NCBI GenBank assembly: GCA_018857735.1
Contig: JABMCL010001519.1
Location: forward strand, 180,001-244,000
Source: Alviniconcha marisindica
Taxonomy: Eukaryota; Mollusca; Gastropoda; Provannidae
Length of the DNA: 64,000 nucleotides
Direction of reading: 5' to 3'
Both the position numbers and the translations under genes were made by a program. Shown in pieces: positions 50,050 through 60,900 of this stretch; within the stretch, counting starts at the first letter, position 1, and every line of letters begins with the position of its first letter. The notes under the pieces were generated by a model. The model saw nothing but the letters and a program-made list of their open reading frames with translations. It was not told the origin of the DNA and did not search any database.

Positions 50050-50345
50050 GTGAGCTGGTTAGGCCTAGTGGTAAGGCGTTGGGCTGGTAAGCAGAAGGGG
50101 CCTCGGTTCTCCATTCTCTTCAAAAGTTGTGGTCTGTGGATGCTGTCTTGTGACTTTGTCCCTCACAGTTAATGAAACATCAGTATGGCTTGCATTGCAG
50201 CCCATATCATAATGCAGGAGTCTTTCTGGTGGTGACTGTAGCAGTAGTTGTTCCCCCACCTCCATACCCCCCCCCCAGCCCCCACCCCTTTTCCCCGTCC
50301 CTAATAAGCCTTATGGTTTCTGTAGACGTTCAGCACCATGTTTAC
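50050..50345 (+). mobile_element. tRNA-derived SINE, second family, plus strand
   Basis: The head GAGCTGGTTAGGCCTAGTGG TAAGGCGTTGGGCTGGTAAG is tRNA-like. The body contains AAAAGTTGTGGTCTGTGGAT and CTTGTGACTTTGTCCCTCAC, matching the reverse copy at 15400-15580. The 3' part includes GTCCCTAATAAGCCTTATGG, the most widespread interspersed motif of the window. Confidence 0.8.
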
Positions 50346-51000
50346 TTCCTTACATACTAAAATTAACAAACACTGTCACACGAAGCACGGGAAAACCATG
50401 CACATACAAGACCCTGCGTATGCGCGCGCGCGCACGCACGCACGCACACACAGCCACACACGCACACAAGCACACAGGGTCGCCAATAAAGAGCACACGC
50501 GCGTGCGTGCGCCCACACGCACACACACACATCTGAAACGAACAAAAGACCACACACACACATATGGCCGAGAAGGGGGGGGGGGGGGGGTGTTAGATTT
50601 AAAGGCTAGTTTGAAGACAGGGCTCAAAGAGCTGTGATAAACAGCGACTGAAAGAGAGAGCTCAAGATTTGTATAGCAGAAAAGCTGTGACTGGTCAAAA
50701 GACTGTTTGACTGAAGAGGCTAGTTTTGAAGGCAGGTAGGGAAGGGCCGTGACGGAGAGCGAAAGGAACAGAATTCCCGATTTGGGCAGCAGAGAAGCAA
50801 AAGGCACGACCACCGTATCATACACTGTTTTCTTTTGAAGCGGGTGGGGATGCGAAACGTTCTGTCATTCAAAGAAGAGCGCAGAGACCTAGATGGGACG
50901 TAGATCTGGACAAGTTCAGCCAGGTACTGAGGGGCCGTGCCAGTGATGATTTGATAGCAAAGACAAGCTATTGATAGCAGGAACAGTCAAATTGTGATAC
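50346..51000. repeat. CA/CG compound repeat and interspersed-repeat body
   Basis: 50420-50560 is a CA/CGCG compound repeat, followed by a G14 run. 50600-50960 (GGCTAGTTTGAAGACAGGGC to CAGTGATGATTTGATAGC) has the look of an interspersed element, with two internal copies of the GAAGAGGCTAGTTTTGAAGG-type segment. It probably belongs with 49918-50040, split by a SINE insertion. Confidence 0.6.
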
Positions 51001-51279
51001 ACTATAAATTGATGCACATCAACACGCATGACGCGGCATCAACAGACTGATACCGAGTCGGCCCAGTCATTATCAGCGGTCAGAGAGAAACTGCAAATTA
51101 TTTTACTTACAAATCAGCGACGGTTGACAGTTGGACTGGATGTGCTTTTTTTGAAACACTGTTTTGCTCTCACTTCGGGTGCCACGAACAGAAATCTGCA
51201 GCCTACCTGACGACTTGTTATTGTTGTGAGGGGAATTCCCGTTGGTGTTTTCCACCCGTCTATTCTTAGTTGTGCAGCG

Positions 51280-51320
51280 ATGGCTGCTTCCATCACATTA
51301 GTTACGAGACCGGACCACAG
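51280..51320 (+). other. possible first coding exon of an unidentified gene
   Basis: An ATG in good context (GCGATGGCT) opens 13 codons (MAASITLVTRPDH) and ends at CAG|GTAGAT, a plausible donor. No partner exon was confirmed: the candidate at 55441 does not stay in frame with it. It could be the start of a plus-strand gene or chance. Confidence 0.25.
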
Positions 51321-51624
51321 GTAGATATAGTTTTTAGTTTTTTGGGTGCTTTGCGACAGCAACGCACTTTTTGTGGAGTGGAAGGAGGGGGGTTGCTGTG
51401 TCGTATACTATATGTATGCAGTTGTAGCAGTAGATGACTTTACTACCCCCACCACTGAAACACCTCCCCAGCACCCACCGGTAACCCCGCCTGCCAAAAT
51501 GAGCAACGTCCGCTGCTGCTGCAGCCTATCAGCGATCGACACGCCGCCGCGACAGATGTGTTGCCCAAAATAGCACAGTGACACTGCAGCAAAGCTTTTT
51601 CGCTGGCTGTGCATGTTTTTGTTT

Positions 51625-51626
<2 letters not shown>

Positions 51627-51667
<41 letters not shown>
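51627..51667. repeat. (G)41 homopolymer
   Basis: Uninterrupted run of 41 G. Confidence 0.95.
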
Positions 51668-51668
<1 letters not shown>

Positions 51669-51845
51669 GCATGAGATGGTGCAATCAAAAAAATGCTGAG
51701 GTACAGATTGTTAGAATGAGAGACGCGCTCGGGCATTCACACACACTTGATAAGGGGGGCAGAGCCCATGCCCATGTGTGTGTGTGTGTTAGAGAGAGAG
51801 AGAGAGAGCGTGTCTAAGTCTGCTGTGTACACAGAACGGGGGGCT

Positions 51846-51912
<67 letters not shown>
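51846..51912. repeat. (G)67 homopolymer
   Basis: Uninterrupted run of 67 G, the longest homopolymer in the window, 180 bp from the G41 run. The intervening DNA has GT and GA repeats. Confidence 0.95.
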
Positions 51913-51914
<2 letters not shown>

Positions 51915-52289
51915 CACGTCAAGAGCGACAGCTGAGAAGTTTGTGTTGATCTTTTATGTTTTAGGGGTGTGGTGTCTTATAATGTGTAGGTAACAATGGT
52001 GTAACACATGCTCCCGCAGTTGGGTACTCTTGAGAACTCAGAGCTGATAAATGTTTTATCTTTAATAAGCCTGCACACACACACACACACACACACATAG
52101 TTGCTCTTCAGACACAGTCTCTGTGACTTAGCTCCGCACAGCTGTTTAAAACAGCAATTATAGTGAAGTACACAAGTTGCTTGGAACTGGCATGACCCCC
52201 ACGACCTTAACATTGCTGTTCTGGCAGTGGTTGACAGTCACTTTGGCTTTAGGGATTGGAGCTCATGGATGAGCTATTCACGTCTTCCC

Positions 52290-52355
52290 CTTCCCTCCCT
52301 TTTCCACATCCCAAATAAGCTTTACGGTTCCTGTGGATGTAAAGCACCATGTTTA
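52290..52355 (+). mobile_element. fragment of the AATAAGCCTTATGG interspersed family
   Basis: CCCAAATAAGCTTTACGGTTCC and GTAAAGCACCATGTTTACTT match the SINE 3' region at 50290-50345 with several changes. Confidence 0.7.
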
Positions 52356-52796
52356 CTTAAGTCTGCAGTAGGTCAGAATATAGCCAGGCTTGCTTCATGC
52401 TCACAGACAGAAATTTCTAATTTCTACCTGATTTCCCTGTTCCATTCATCTTCATTAGTTCCAAATACACTACCCCCCCCCCCCCCCCCACCCCCCCTTG
52501 CATTAGGTGTGGCTAATGCAGGTGCCCATGCTGGCCAGCATAATAGGAAAGGTACCAGACTCATCATCATAAGCAGTTGATGCAGGTCCCCATTCTGAGT
52601 GCCCTCAGATTATAGATAAGCTTCAAAACAAGTTATTGTGTATAATAGTGAATCATGTATGCTTGTGATTTGACAACTTTGGCTTGCATAGATTGTATCC
52701 ATAGAGAGACCTTGTTTGGGAATACCTGCATGGAAAATAGAATACTTCTGTCAGTTGTAAATAAGTGATTATATATTATATGGGATGTGTAAATAA

Positions 52797-52831
<35 letters not shown>

Positions 52832-52833
<2 letters not shown>

Positions 52834-55208
52834 GTCATTCTCCTGAAAACTGGACCAAAGAGGGTGCCGCTTTCCGATGAAATAAAAATGAAACTAAAAC
52901 ATGAATCTTTTTAAACTACCGCTATATTTCTGGTGTAATGTGTTTGGAGAAATAAGGGAAATGCCACAATGGGTAAATACATAATTATTTCTTGCACTGT
53001 GCGCCTTTTTTTGGTAAAAATCGAGACATTTTCATGGCCGCCACTTGAGACATGGCTTTGGGAAGGTTAGCTGATCGCAGATATTTCCTTGGAATCGTTC
53101 ATGATTGAATAAAACAGGTTTCATGAGAAAGAAGGAGGCCAGTTCTTACATACCAATGGTATTTATTGTGTGTTGCTTGCTATTAACAGCTCCAAACAAA
53201 GGAAAGATAATCAGTGTCTCGTACGTTACTGATGGCGTCTTCTGAGGGTGTATCACAATATTGTGACTTGTTCACAACAGAAACTAAAAAACTGTCTTTT
53301 TTTCATCAGCTTAGTAGATAACCACATTCCACCTTATTTTTAATGCTTGTTTGATGACAAAAGAGTAGACACGAAATAAATTATAGTCATTTCTTCAGGG
53401 GTGGTTGACTGGTGTCTTACAATGGTGTAATGTGTGAGCACACAAAATAATTATTTCTGCTTGTACCATTGACTTTCGACCTACCCTAATGTACCAGTCC
53501 ACATTAGCTGACTTGCAGCAGCAACATTTGACCTCTTTTTATTTTACGAGAAAAGGGAAAACACTGTGGTGTCTTCAGGGGTGAGGGATGTAACGCACAC
53601 ATATTTGTTCCCACTCGGCTGAGTGTTTCTTTGCAACCTTTTGTAACCAAACTTGGTATTGTGGTGCATCACCATGAGCTGGAATGTCATGCGAAAAAAT
53701 GGGATTCTATCTTCAAAGTCAAGGTCACAGTGTGGGCTTATATAATCAAAATATGACAGTTTCTACTATATCTTTTATTAGTTCTAAACCAGTGAGTCTT
53801 TTGCAACCAAACTCAATTTGAGTGTAGATCATCATAAGCAAAGAAGTGTCCAGTGAAAATGCTGGATTGCTGTGTTCAAGGTCAATGTCACAGCCAAGGT
53901 TAAAAGTTTCAGTTAATGTTAGTTTGGATGATATCTTATGCATCGCTGAACCATTTGTAACCAAATCCAGTATGGTGAGACATTATAAGCCAGAGCATCA
54001 TATGCGAAAAATGGGTTTCTATCTTCAAGGTCAAGGTCACAGTAACTGAATTCGTTCATACAGTCAAATATGACTATTTCTATGTTCTGAACTGCTGATT
54101 TTTTGGGGCGACCAACTTAGTTTGACAGTGCATGTTCATAAACTGGAGTGTCTTGTGAAAAGGTTGCTTTGCTGTATTCAAGGTCAAGGTCACAGTGAAG
54201 GTTCTGAACTTCAGTGAATGTTTGCCCAGACAATATCTCTGATTGGTCAAACTTAGTATGGTGATGCATCATCATCAGCCAGAGTATCATTCAAAAATAT
54301 CATTTTGCGATGTTCAAGGCCAAAGCCATAATCGTTTCAACTAGATCTTCAGAAATACTGAAATTTTGCAATCCAAATTAGTTTGATGATAAATCATCAC
54401 AAGACAGGGTAAGACACCATGAAAAGATTTTCTTGCTTTTACACAGGGCGTGAGACAGAGAATATGGCTTGGGGGACTGTGGACTAGATTGCTGCCACTC
54501 TTGGCTATCCTGATAACTAAAGCAGGGGTCAATACCAGTTCCAATCAAGAAAATGTGGAAAGAACATTGCTTTTGTAATGAATATACTTGTTCATTAAGT
54601 TTTTTGGTCAATGGTTCAAGTGTGTTATTCTTACATCCTTTTGTACTTGTGATGATGTCCACATAACATGTGAGACAGATTATTAATTAAGTGCGATTGG
54701 TTATTAACTTTAGAAAGCACAAAACAAATATCCCTCTGACATATATTTATACATACGGTTCAAACCACGTTATCAATGCATATCCCCCCCCCCCCCCCCC
54801 CCCCCAACTCCAAATTACTTTGGGAAGAAAAAACAACAAACTTCTGTACTTCGAAGAAGACATTTTAAACCAAAATCGTTAAAGAGGCAGGACAAAAAAA
54901 AAGTCAAAAGTGACAGATATGCCTTTATTAATTGGGAAATATTGTATAATAAAAAAGGCAAGAGTCAAACTGGCCACCGAGCTGACTGTTCATGCATTTC
55001 TGGCGTCTTCTGTAACACACGAGACACTGGCCTATGACGTAACATAATGAACACTTAACCAAGTTCCTGTCACCCTGTCAATTTATGTCTTATATTTATG
55101 AACACAAGAGATGTCAAGCTTTCATTCCCAAATAATAGCATTAATAAATTCACACTGAATTTTTACCCTCTATGTCACAATTTTGACCAGTTTTCAGGAG
55201 AATGACCC
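52832..55208. mobile_element. 2,377-bp non-autonomous DNA transposon with perfect 22-bp TIRs
   Basis: The 22 bases starting GGGTCATTCTCCTGAAAACT at the left end have an exact reverse complement at 55187-55208. The element sits inside a TA repeat (TATATA on both sides), consistent with insertion into a TA-rich target. The interior lacks a long transposase frame. It contains a ~135-bp degenerate repeat (53630-54400) and a (C)22 run (54784-54805). Confidence 0.88.
53630..54400. repeat. ~135-bp degenerate repeat containing TCAAGGTCAAGGTCACAG
   Basis: Five to six units inside the transposon share CATCATAAGC..AGAGT, GAAAATG and TTCAAGGTCAAGGTCACAG. The TCAAGGTCA core equals the extended half-site of some orphan nuclear receptors (ERR, SF-1 type). 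Confidence 0.8.
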
Positions 55209-55440
55209 ATATATATATATAAAACTTATTTACAATAATATTGTGTGTATGTGAGGCTGTAATGCTGGAACTAGTGTAGAATTTTGAATGTGTAATTCAT
55301 CCAGAGACGACCCAGTGTGGTTGGCAGGGTGTTAAAATCCAAGAACACACACACGCGCACACACACTCAAAAAAGACCAGAGCCCCCATTGAACACCACA
55401 AAGAACAAAACATGTTTAGTTTCTACTTTTACTTGCAGAC

Positions 55441-55511
55441 ACAGCAATAAGGCAGATAAAGTACATGGAGGATGGAAACATTGTGAAACATGAAGCAACC
55501 CAACTAAACAG
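55441..55511 (+). other. candidate internal exon, gene unknown
   Basis: TTTTACTTGCAG precedes and GTAAGT follows a 71-nt stretch with one open frame (AIRQIKYMEDGNIVKHEATQ). Splice sites are good and the peptide looks soluble and helical, but I cannot name a family or find neighbouring exons. Confidence 0.3.
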
Positions 55512-57840
55512 GTAAGTTTGATCGACTAACACATGTGAGGCCATGTTGCATCAAACGGTTGGTTCAGTGTCATGCAAGTTTACACTTTGTCCACCTTAAA
55601 CACCCAGTGAGAGCAGACCGCTTCACAACAGCACAGCAAGTTTAAGCTGTCAGGGAGAAAAAGAGAAGCAGGAAACATTCCACAATGATGAGCAATTAAA
55701 ACTAGGAATGTACACTCAAAATAAGCAGCAATTGATATGTTCCGAAAGGAAGAGTAACATAACACTGACAAACTGGCATTTACCCTAACATAACACTGAC
55801 AAACTGGCATTTACCCAAACAGTCTTACACGCATCAGTAGATTGTACAAATGGAATGGCACATTATTACTGACGCAGTCAGGTGACAGCCACAGTGGACC
55901 CAAAATTGTAACAAGTTAGTGATCATTATTGGGGGAAAAAAAGGGGGGAAGTGACTGCTCCAAAGGTGAGGATTGTTTTCCTTCTTCTAAAGTGTTATGG
56001 TTTTATAATGGTACTTTATAATGGCCCTCCTTCCCACCTACAAAAATAACCAGTATGGGGAATGCAGACAGTCGTATATGCTCAGAAAACATATTGCTTC
56101 TTCAAGACTTCTCTTTATAGTTCATAGAATGCTCGATTGAATGAAGCCGCTTGTTTGGATCTCTTCAGAAAACCCGGTTAGAGCATGTGGCTGGTCTGCT
56201 AGGTCATGCAGTTGGGACAAAGTGTAGAGCTGACTTTTAAGTACTCCGTGACACCACACTGGATGCTCGCATATTATGTACATAGAGAATGCTTAAGTAG
56301 CCTGCGCTGAAAAATCTGCACATTCACCTTAATTTGCAAAACGCGACTGAAAGTACACATGCCATACATACACAAAGCTTTACATGCATGTAGACAAGTG
56401 TGCTCATACAGATAAGAGGGAGAAAGACACTTAGAGGAAAATAATATAACACAATTAATAACAAAGGAAAAGTAGGGGTGGGGGCAGCAGGGGTATTGCA
56501 TCGGACAGCAATGGCACACATCGCTAACCTGGAATACAGAAGCTGTAAACCACTGGAATGCAGTTAAAGCAAATGGGCAAACAGAGCAATGATGATCCAG
56601 CAGCTGTCAAGTAGGAAAACCACAGCTGTGTGAGCCATGTAAATTGTAAGTGATTGTACAATCAAGACAGAATGTATACATTTAAACATCAGTCCCCCTT
56701 TCATTTTTGACACGCACATGCAAGAGATCACAAACTTTATGAAGACGAGAAAGGAATAAATGTTTAAACAGAGTATTTTTGTTGCAACACCATGCAGACA
56801 CTGTGATGGGGTGCATATGTACACCAGTTTAACTAAAGCATCACAAGTATGCCATATCTCCCTGATGTGAACAGTGCAGTTCCTGAATTTGACCAGATTT
56901 ACAGTCAATTCAGGGGTCGTGGAGCAAGGTCCCAAGCAGCAGTCACTTTGAAAGAGAATGTTAATATCACGAACATCTTCACAATACTTTCCCTAGTCTA
57001 TGGACAACATCAAGGAGAATAAAAATGCAATTGTCTTGGAGGCTAAACACCATTGTAGAAAGAACCACAATCCACTGAGTTTTTTAGACTAAATGGCTGG
57101 CAGCAGGTGAACGGAATAGACAACATCAAGGAGAACAAAACAAACAAAAAAGTGCACGGAGTCTTCCAGGCTAAATGACTGGCAACAGTTGAACTGAAAC
57201 CACGATGCCAGTTCAGTGTGCGTGCCCGAGAGTGATTGCCTCCCTTCAGTTACTGTCATTCGCACCGACAGGGGTTGTTTGCCCTTCGTATGTTTCTTCC
57301 TTCTCAGTTCTTAGTTGAAGTCAGTCACAGGAACTCGACTGACGCAGAGAAAAGGCTGATGACACTCCAGGGACCCTCTTACCAGGCTGTTCCCAACTGT
57401 GATGCAGGGGGGAAATCGGGTATTTTTCAGCTTCACAAGGAGAGTTGGAATTGTCTACTGCAGATGCTTACTTCAGCTGACTTTGATGAGGCTGCAGTCC
57501 CAGACTTTAACTGCAGCTGATTAGATTAGCTCTGTAGACCAAGGCTGAAATTATCTCAAGTGGCCCAGCCACGTTCCACACAAATAGCATCCGGTCACTA
57601 AACCGTAATAGCGGGTAGATGTTTGTAGAACCCGATGCACATGAGCAAGAGACGCAGCAAACAGCCTCTGGTATCAGTGACTGCAGCCCTTTAGTGTACA
57701 TATTCACGACAATGAAGCTCTGACCTTTCACCTAACATACCTAGAGGCGGCCGTGACGATCTTGCTGAGAGAGCATCCGAGGCTGTTTGCAGAACTCAAC
57801 ACGATGGTGGAAGTCGCCAGGCATATCACTGCATCCGATA
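55512..57840 (-). other. probable TRIM2/3 3' UTR and flank
   Basis: No coding region recognised on either strand; a ~33-bp local duplication lies at 55757-55818 (CATAACACTGACAAACTGGC). A long 3' UTR is plausible for a TRIM2/3 gene, but its poly(A) site is not evident. Confidence 0.45.
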
Positions 57841-57841
57841 C

Positions 57842-57941
57842 AGTCATTGCCCGAGTGGCTGACAATCAAACAGAACCAGTCTACTGCAGAACCTGAAGCA
57901 GCGGTTGCCCGAGTCGATGACAGTCATGAACCAGAACCAGG
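57842..57941 (-). repeat. two diverged copies of the TRIM2/3 coding end, including the stop codon
   Basis: Just after the stop (57942-57944), the reverse strand repeats the final coding segment: GACTCGGGCAACCACTGCAT to CTGCAGTAG appears again as GACTCGGGCAACCGCTGCTT to CTGCAGTAG, then as CACTCGGGCAATGACTGTAT. The copies are ~50 bp apart and diverge with distance. Confidence 0.88.
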
Positions 57942-60900
57942 CTACTGCAGGTACTTGTAGAACTTGATGCAGTGGTTGCCCGAGTCGGCCACGACCACCT
58001 GACCGTCCGAGGTAATGGCCAGCCCCTGAGGGCCGTACAGGGGCTCCGCGGCCGTGTTGACATACGACAGGAACGACCCGTTTCGGTCAAACACCTGCAC
58101 ACACAGACAAATAAGGGAAACGAGTCAACGCAAAGAAACGACGGACGGCAGGACAGAGCGCATGCAGCGTGTACTGATATCTGTGACCAGTGTGAGAGCA
58201 AGACGCAAGGTCTGATGCGGAAGGTACTCAGCGGACAAAGAGAGACTGACAGAACGTCTGGCCTCAACGACCAAGCAGCCGTAACACCGAATGGCCGGCC
58301 TCCCGCCTGATAACAGTGACAAGTAAAAGCAACGCTTTGCATCTCGGTTTGTTTTTGACGTTAAAAGCTCTAGCGATAGTCGCAGCTGGTGAAAGCTCTA
58401 GCGATAGTCGCAGCTGGTGGTAAAAGTACACAGGTGGCACAGGCAAGGAAGGAGACGCCATTGTGCCATCGTTTTCAGTTGTCAAAGGTGAGGCGATCGA
58501 TTCAGGCAGAGGGATGATGTTTGGGAATACATGTACATAATCTGTAGGTGTAGAAATTCTGGCTACTTAAACACCTGCACACAGTCAATTAAGGGAAAGA
58601 GGTCAATGCAAATATACGACGGACAGCATTCTTGTAAACACAACACGAGGAAGTAGGCAGTTCAAAGCAGGATGTTCACAAAACACGACAGCGTACCTGA
58701 ATTCGCGAGTTTCCCCAGTCAGCCACCAGAATGTTGCCGTTGCGGTCCACCGCTACGCCCGTAGGAGCGTTGAACTGGCCGTTGCCTTCACCATTGGAGC
58801 CAAAGTTGAACAGGAACGACCCCTCGCAGTCAAAGACCTGAAACACATTCAAACCACTTTTCAGTTCAGCTTAAAACGGTATCTAAGCGCTCGGGAAAGC
58901 CATTATATACGTTAAAAATCATAAAAATTATGTTGCCTTTGAAACGGTTGCAATAACTTTGAATCAACACACAAGGGAGTTAGTTAATTAGCGCTCATAA
59001 CATAAGTACAACAGAGACCCGAGTCACCTACGGCAACTCTCCCTGGCATGCATGTACAAAAGCACATAAAGCACCTGACAAAGCACATAAACACCACCAG
59101 AGGTACATCCTCAAATGTACCGAGGATGCACCTCTGGTGTTTATGTACCTTGTATTTAAACGCATGCCAGGTGACAGTTACTCGGGTCCTCTTTGTTGTA
59201 CTTGTGTTACGTACTTCGAGCGCTAATTAACTCCCTTGTGTGTTGATTCTGCACGAACGCTATGGGCGTCGTTCCGTTTCAGATTTTTGCAGTAACTTTG
59301 GTCCGATTGACTGTGGCCCATCCTTAACCGTCAAAAGTAAAATTTAAGCCCTGCCTCTCTCTTCCAGGCGATCGGTAGTGCCATGTTCTTGGCTTCGTGT
59401 CCGCCAGTATGTCTCAACCACGTCAGTTAATGCACAGGACCGTATAAGGATCAACCCTAAGGACTGAGTGTGTTTTCGATCAATTCTTGGTCTTGAGGCA
59501 CGGGACACCATTGGACACTGGAACCATGCGAGCCAAAACGTATCGAGCTTGACGCGCGAGAAGGCGGGCCACGAATCGGTTTGAAGCAATACTTGCTGAC
59601 TTCGATTGCCCCTCCGTGAAGGTTCCGGTCTGCCACTGACCTCCACACTCTGCTTTTCAGCTTCATACACCTCTGGTCAAGTGCCACTGGTCTTGGCGCC
59701 ACCACTGACCTTGGCCGACTTCGACACAACGACGCTGACCTCAACGCTTGTTTAACTGCAACGTACCTTTCTAACCGCGAAAACGATGCTACTCACTTTG
59801 ACACTGTGGTTGTGAAAGTCGGACACGACGATGTCGTTGTTCTTGGTGATGGCGGCGTAGTGGGGACCGGCGAACTGGAAGTCTTCGTTGCCGCGGGAGC
59901 CAAACTTGTGCAGCAGTTTGCCGTTGTTCTGGAAGACGAGCACGGCGCTGGCCTTGTTGTCCACCACGATGATGTGGCCGTTGTTGTCTACCGCCACGCC
60001 CTTCGGGCCCTGCAGTCGTCCCGTGCCGATCTGAAACAGACGAGACGATATATTTATGCTGCTTATCCTGAAGGTGACGAGACGCTGCTATCCACGAATG
60101 GTATGACCGTTGTCGTGTTTGTGAACCTGCAGCCGTCCCGTGCCTGTCTGAAACAGACGAGACGATCATGGGGGCGGTTAGACCGTCGTTGCCCACGCCG
60201 AACACTCGGGGTCCCTGCAGCCGTCCCGTGCCCCTCTGAAAAGGACGAGACGATACATGCTGATTATCCTGAAAGAGACGAGACGTTGCTATCCACGAAT
60301 GATATGACCGTTGTTGCTCAGGGTCCCTGCAGCCGTCCCGTGCCCGGCACCTGAAGCCTGGGCGAAGCTGAAAACTGATCTGAACTGTACGTAGGTCACT
60401 GCATTCGTTGCTTGCTTGTTTAGAGTGTATGCCTCTCGCCATCTTTGAGCGAAAAAGGTGCCGTCTATTTCTATACCAACCAACTATTTCCGACATCTGA
60501 TGCCATCTAATTCGAAAAAGGAATAGACCAAACCACTACTGACGAGAAAACAAACAGTAAAACGCTGCTAATATTTTTGCAAAACAGCAAAGGGGAACTG
60601 CACAATCTCTCTTCCCCCCCACCCACCCCCCAATTATGAAGTAACCACACTAGCTCAAAGAGAACTGACCTTGTTGAGGTACTTTCCATCGGGGGCGAAG
60701 ATGCTGACCCATTTGTTGTCGTAGTCGGCCACCAGGTAGTTGCCGTTGAGAGTGACGGCCACACCTGTCGGCCTCTGGATCTTGCCGGCCACCCGCCCGG
60801 CTGACCCGAACCGTAGCCGGCACTCCCCGGTGTTGGAGAACACCTGCACCACCTGCACGTACACCACACGCGTTTAGGAAAGTGCACAACACGCGAACAC

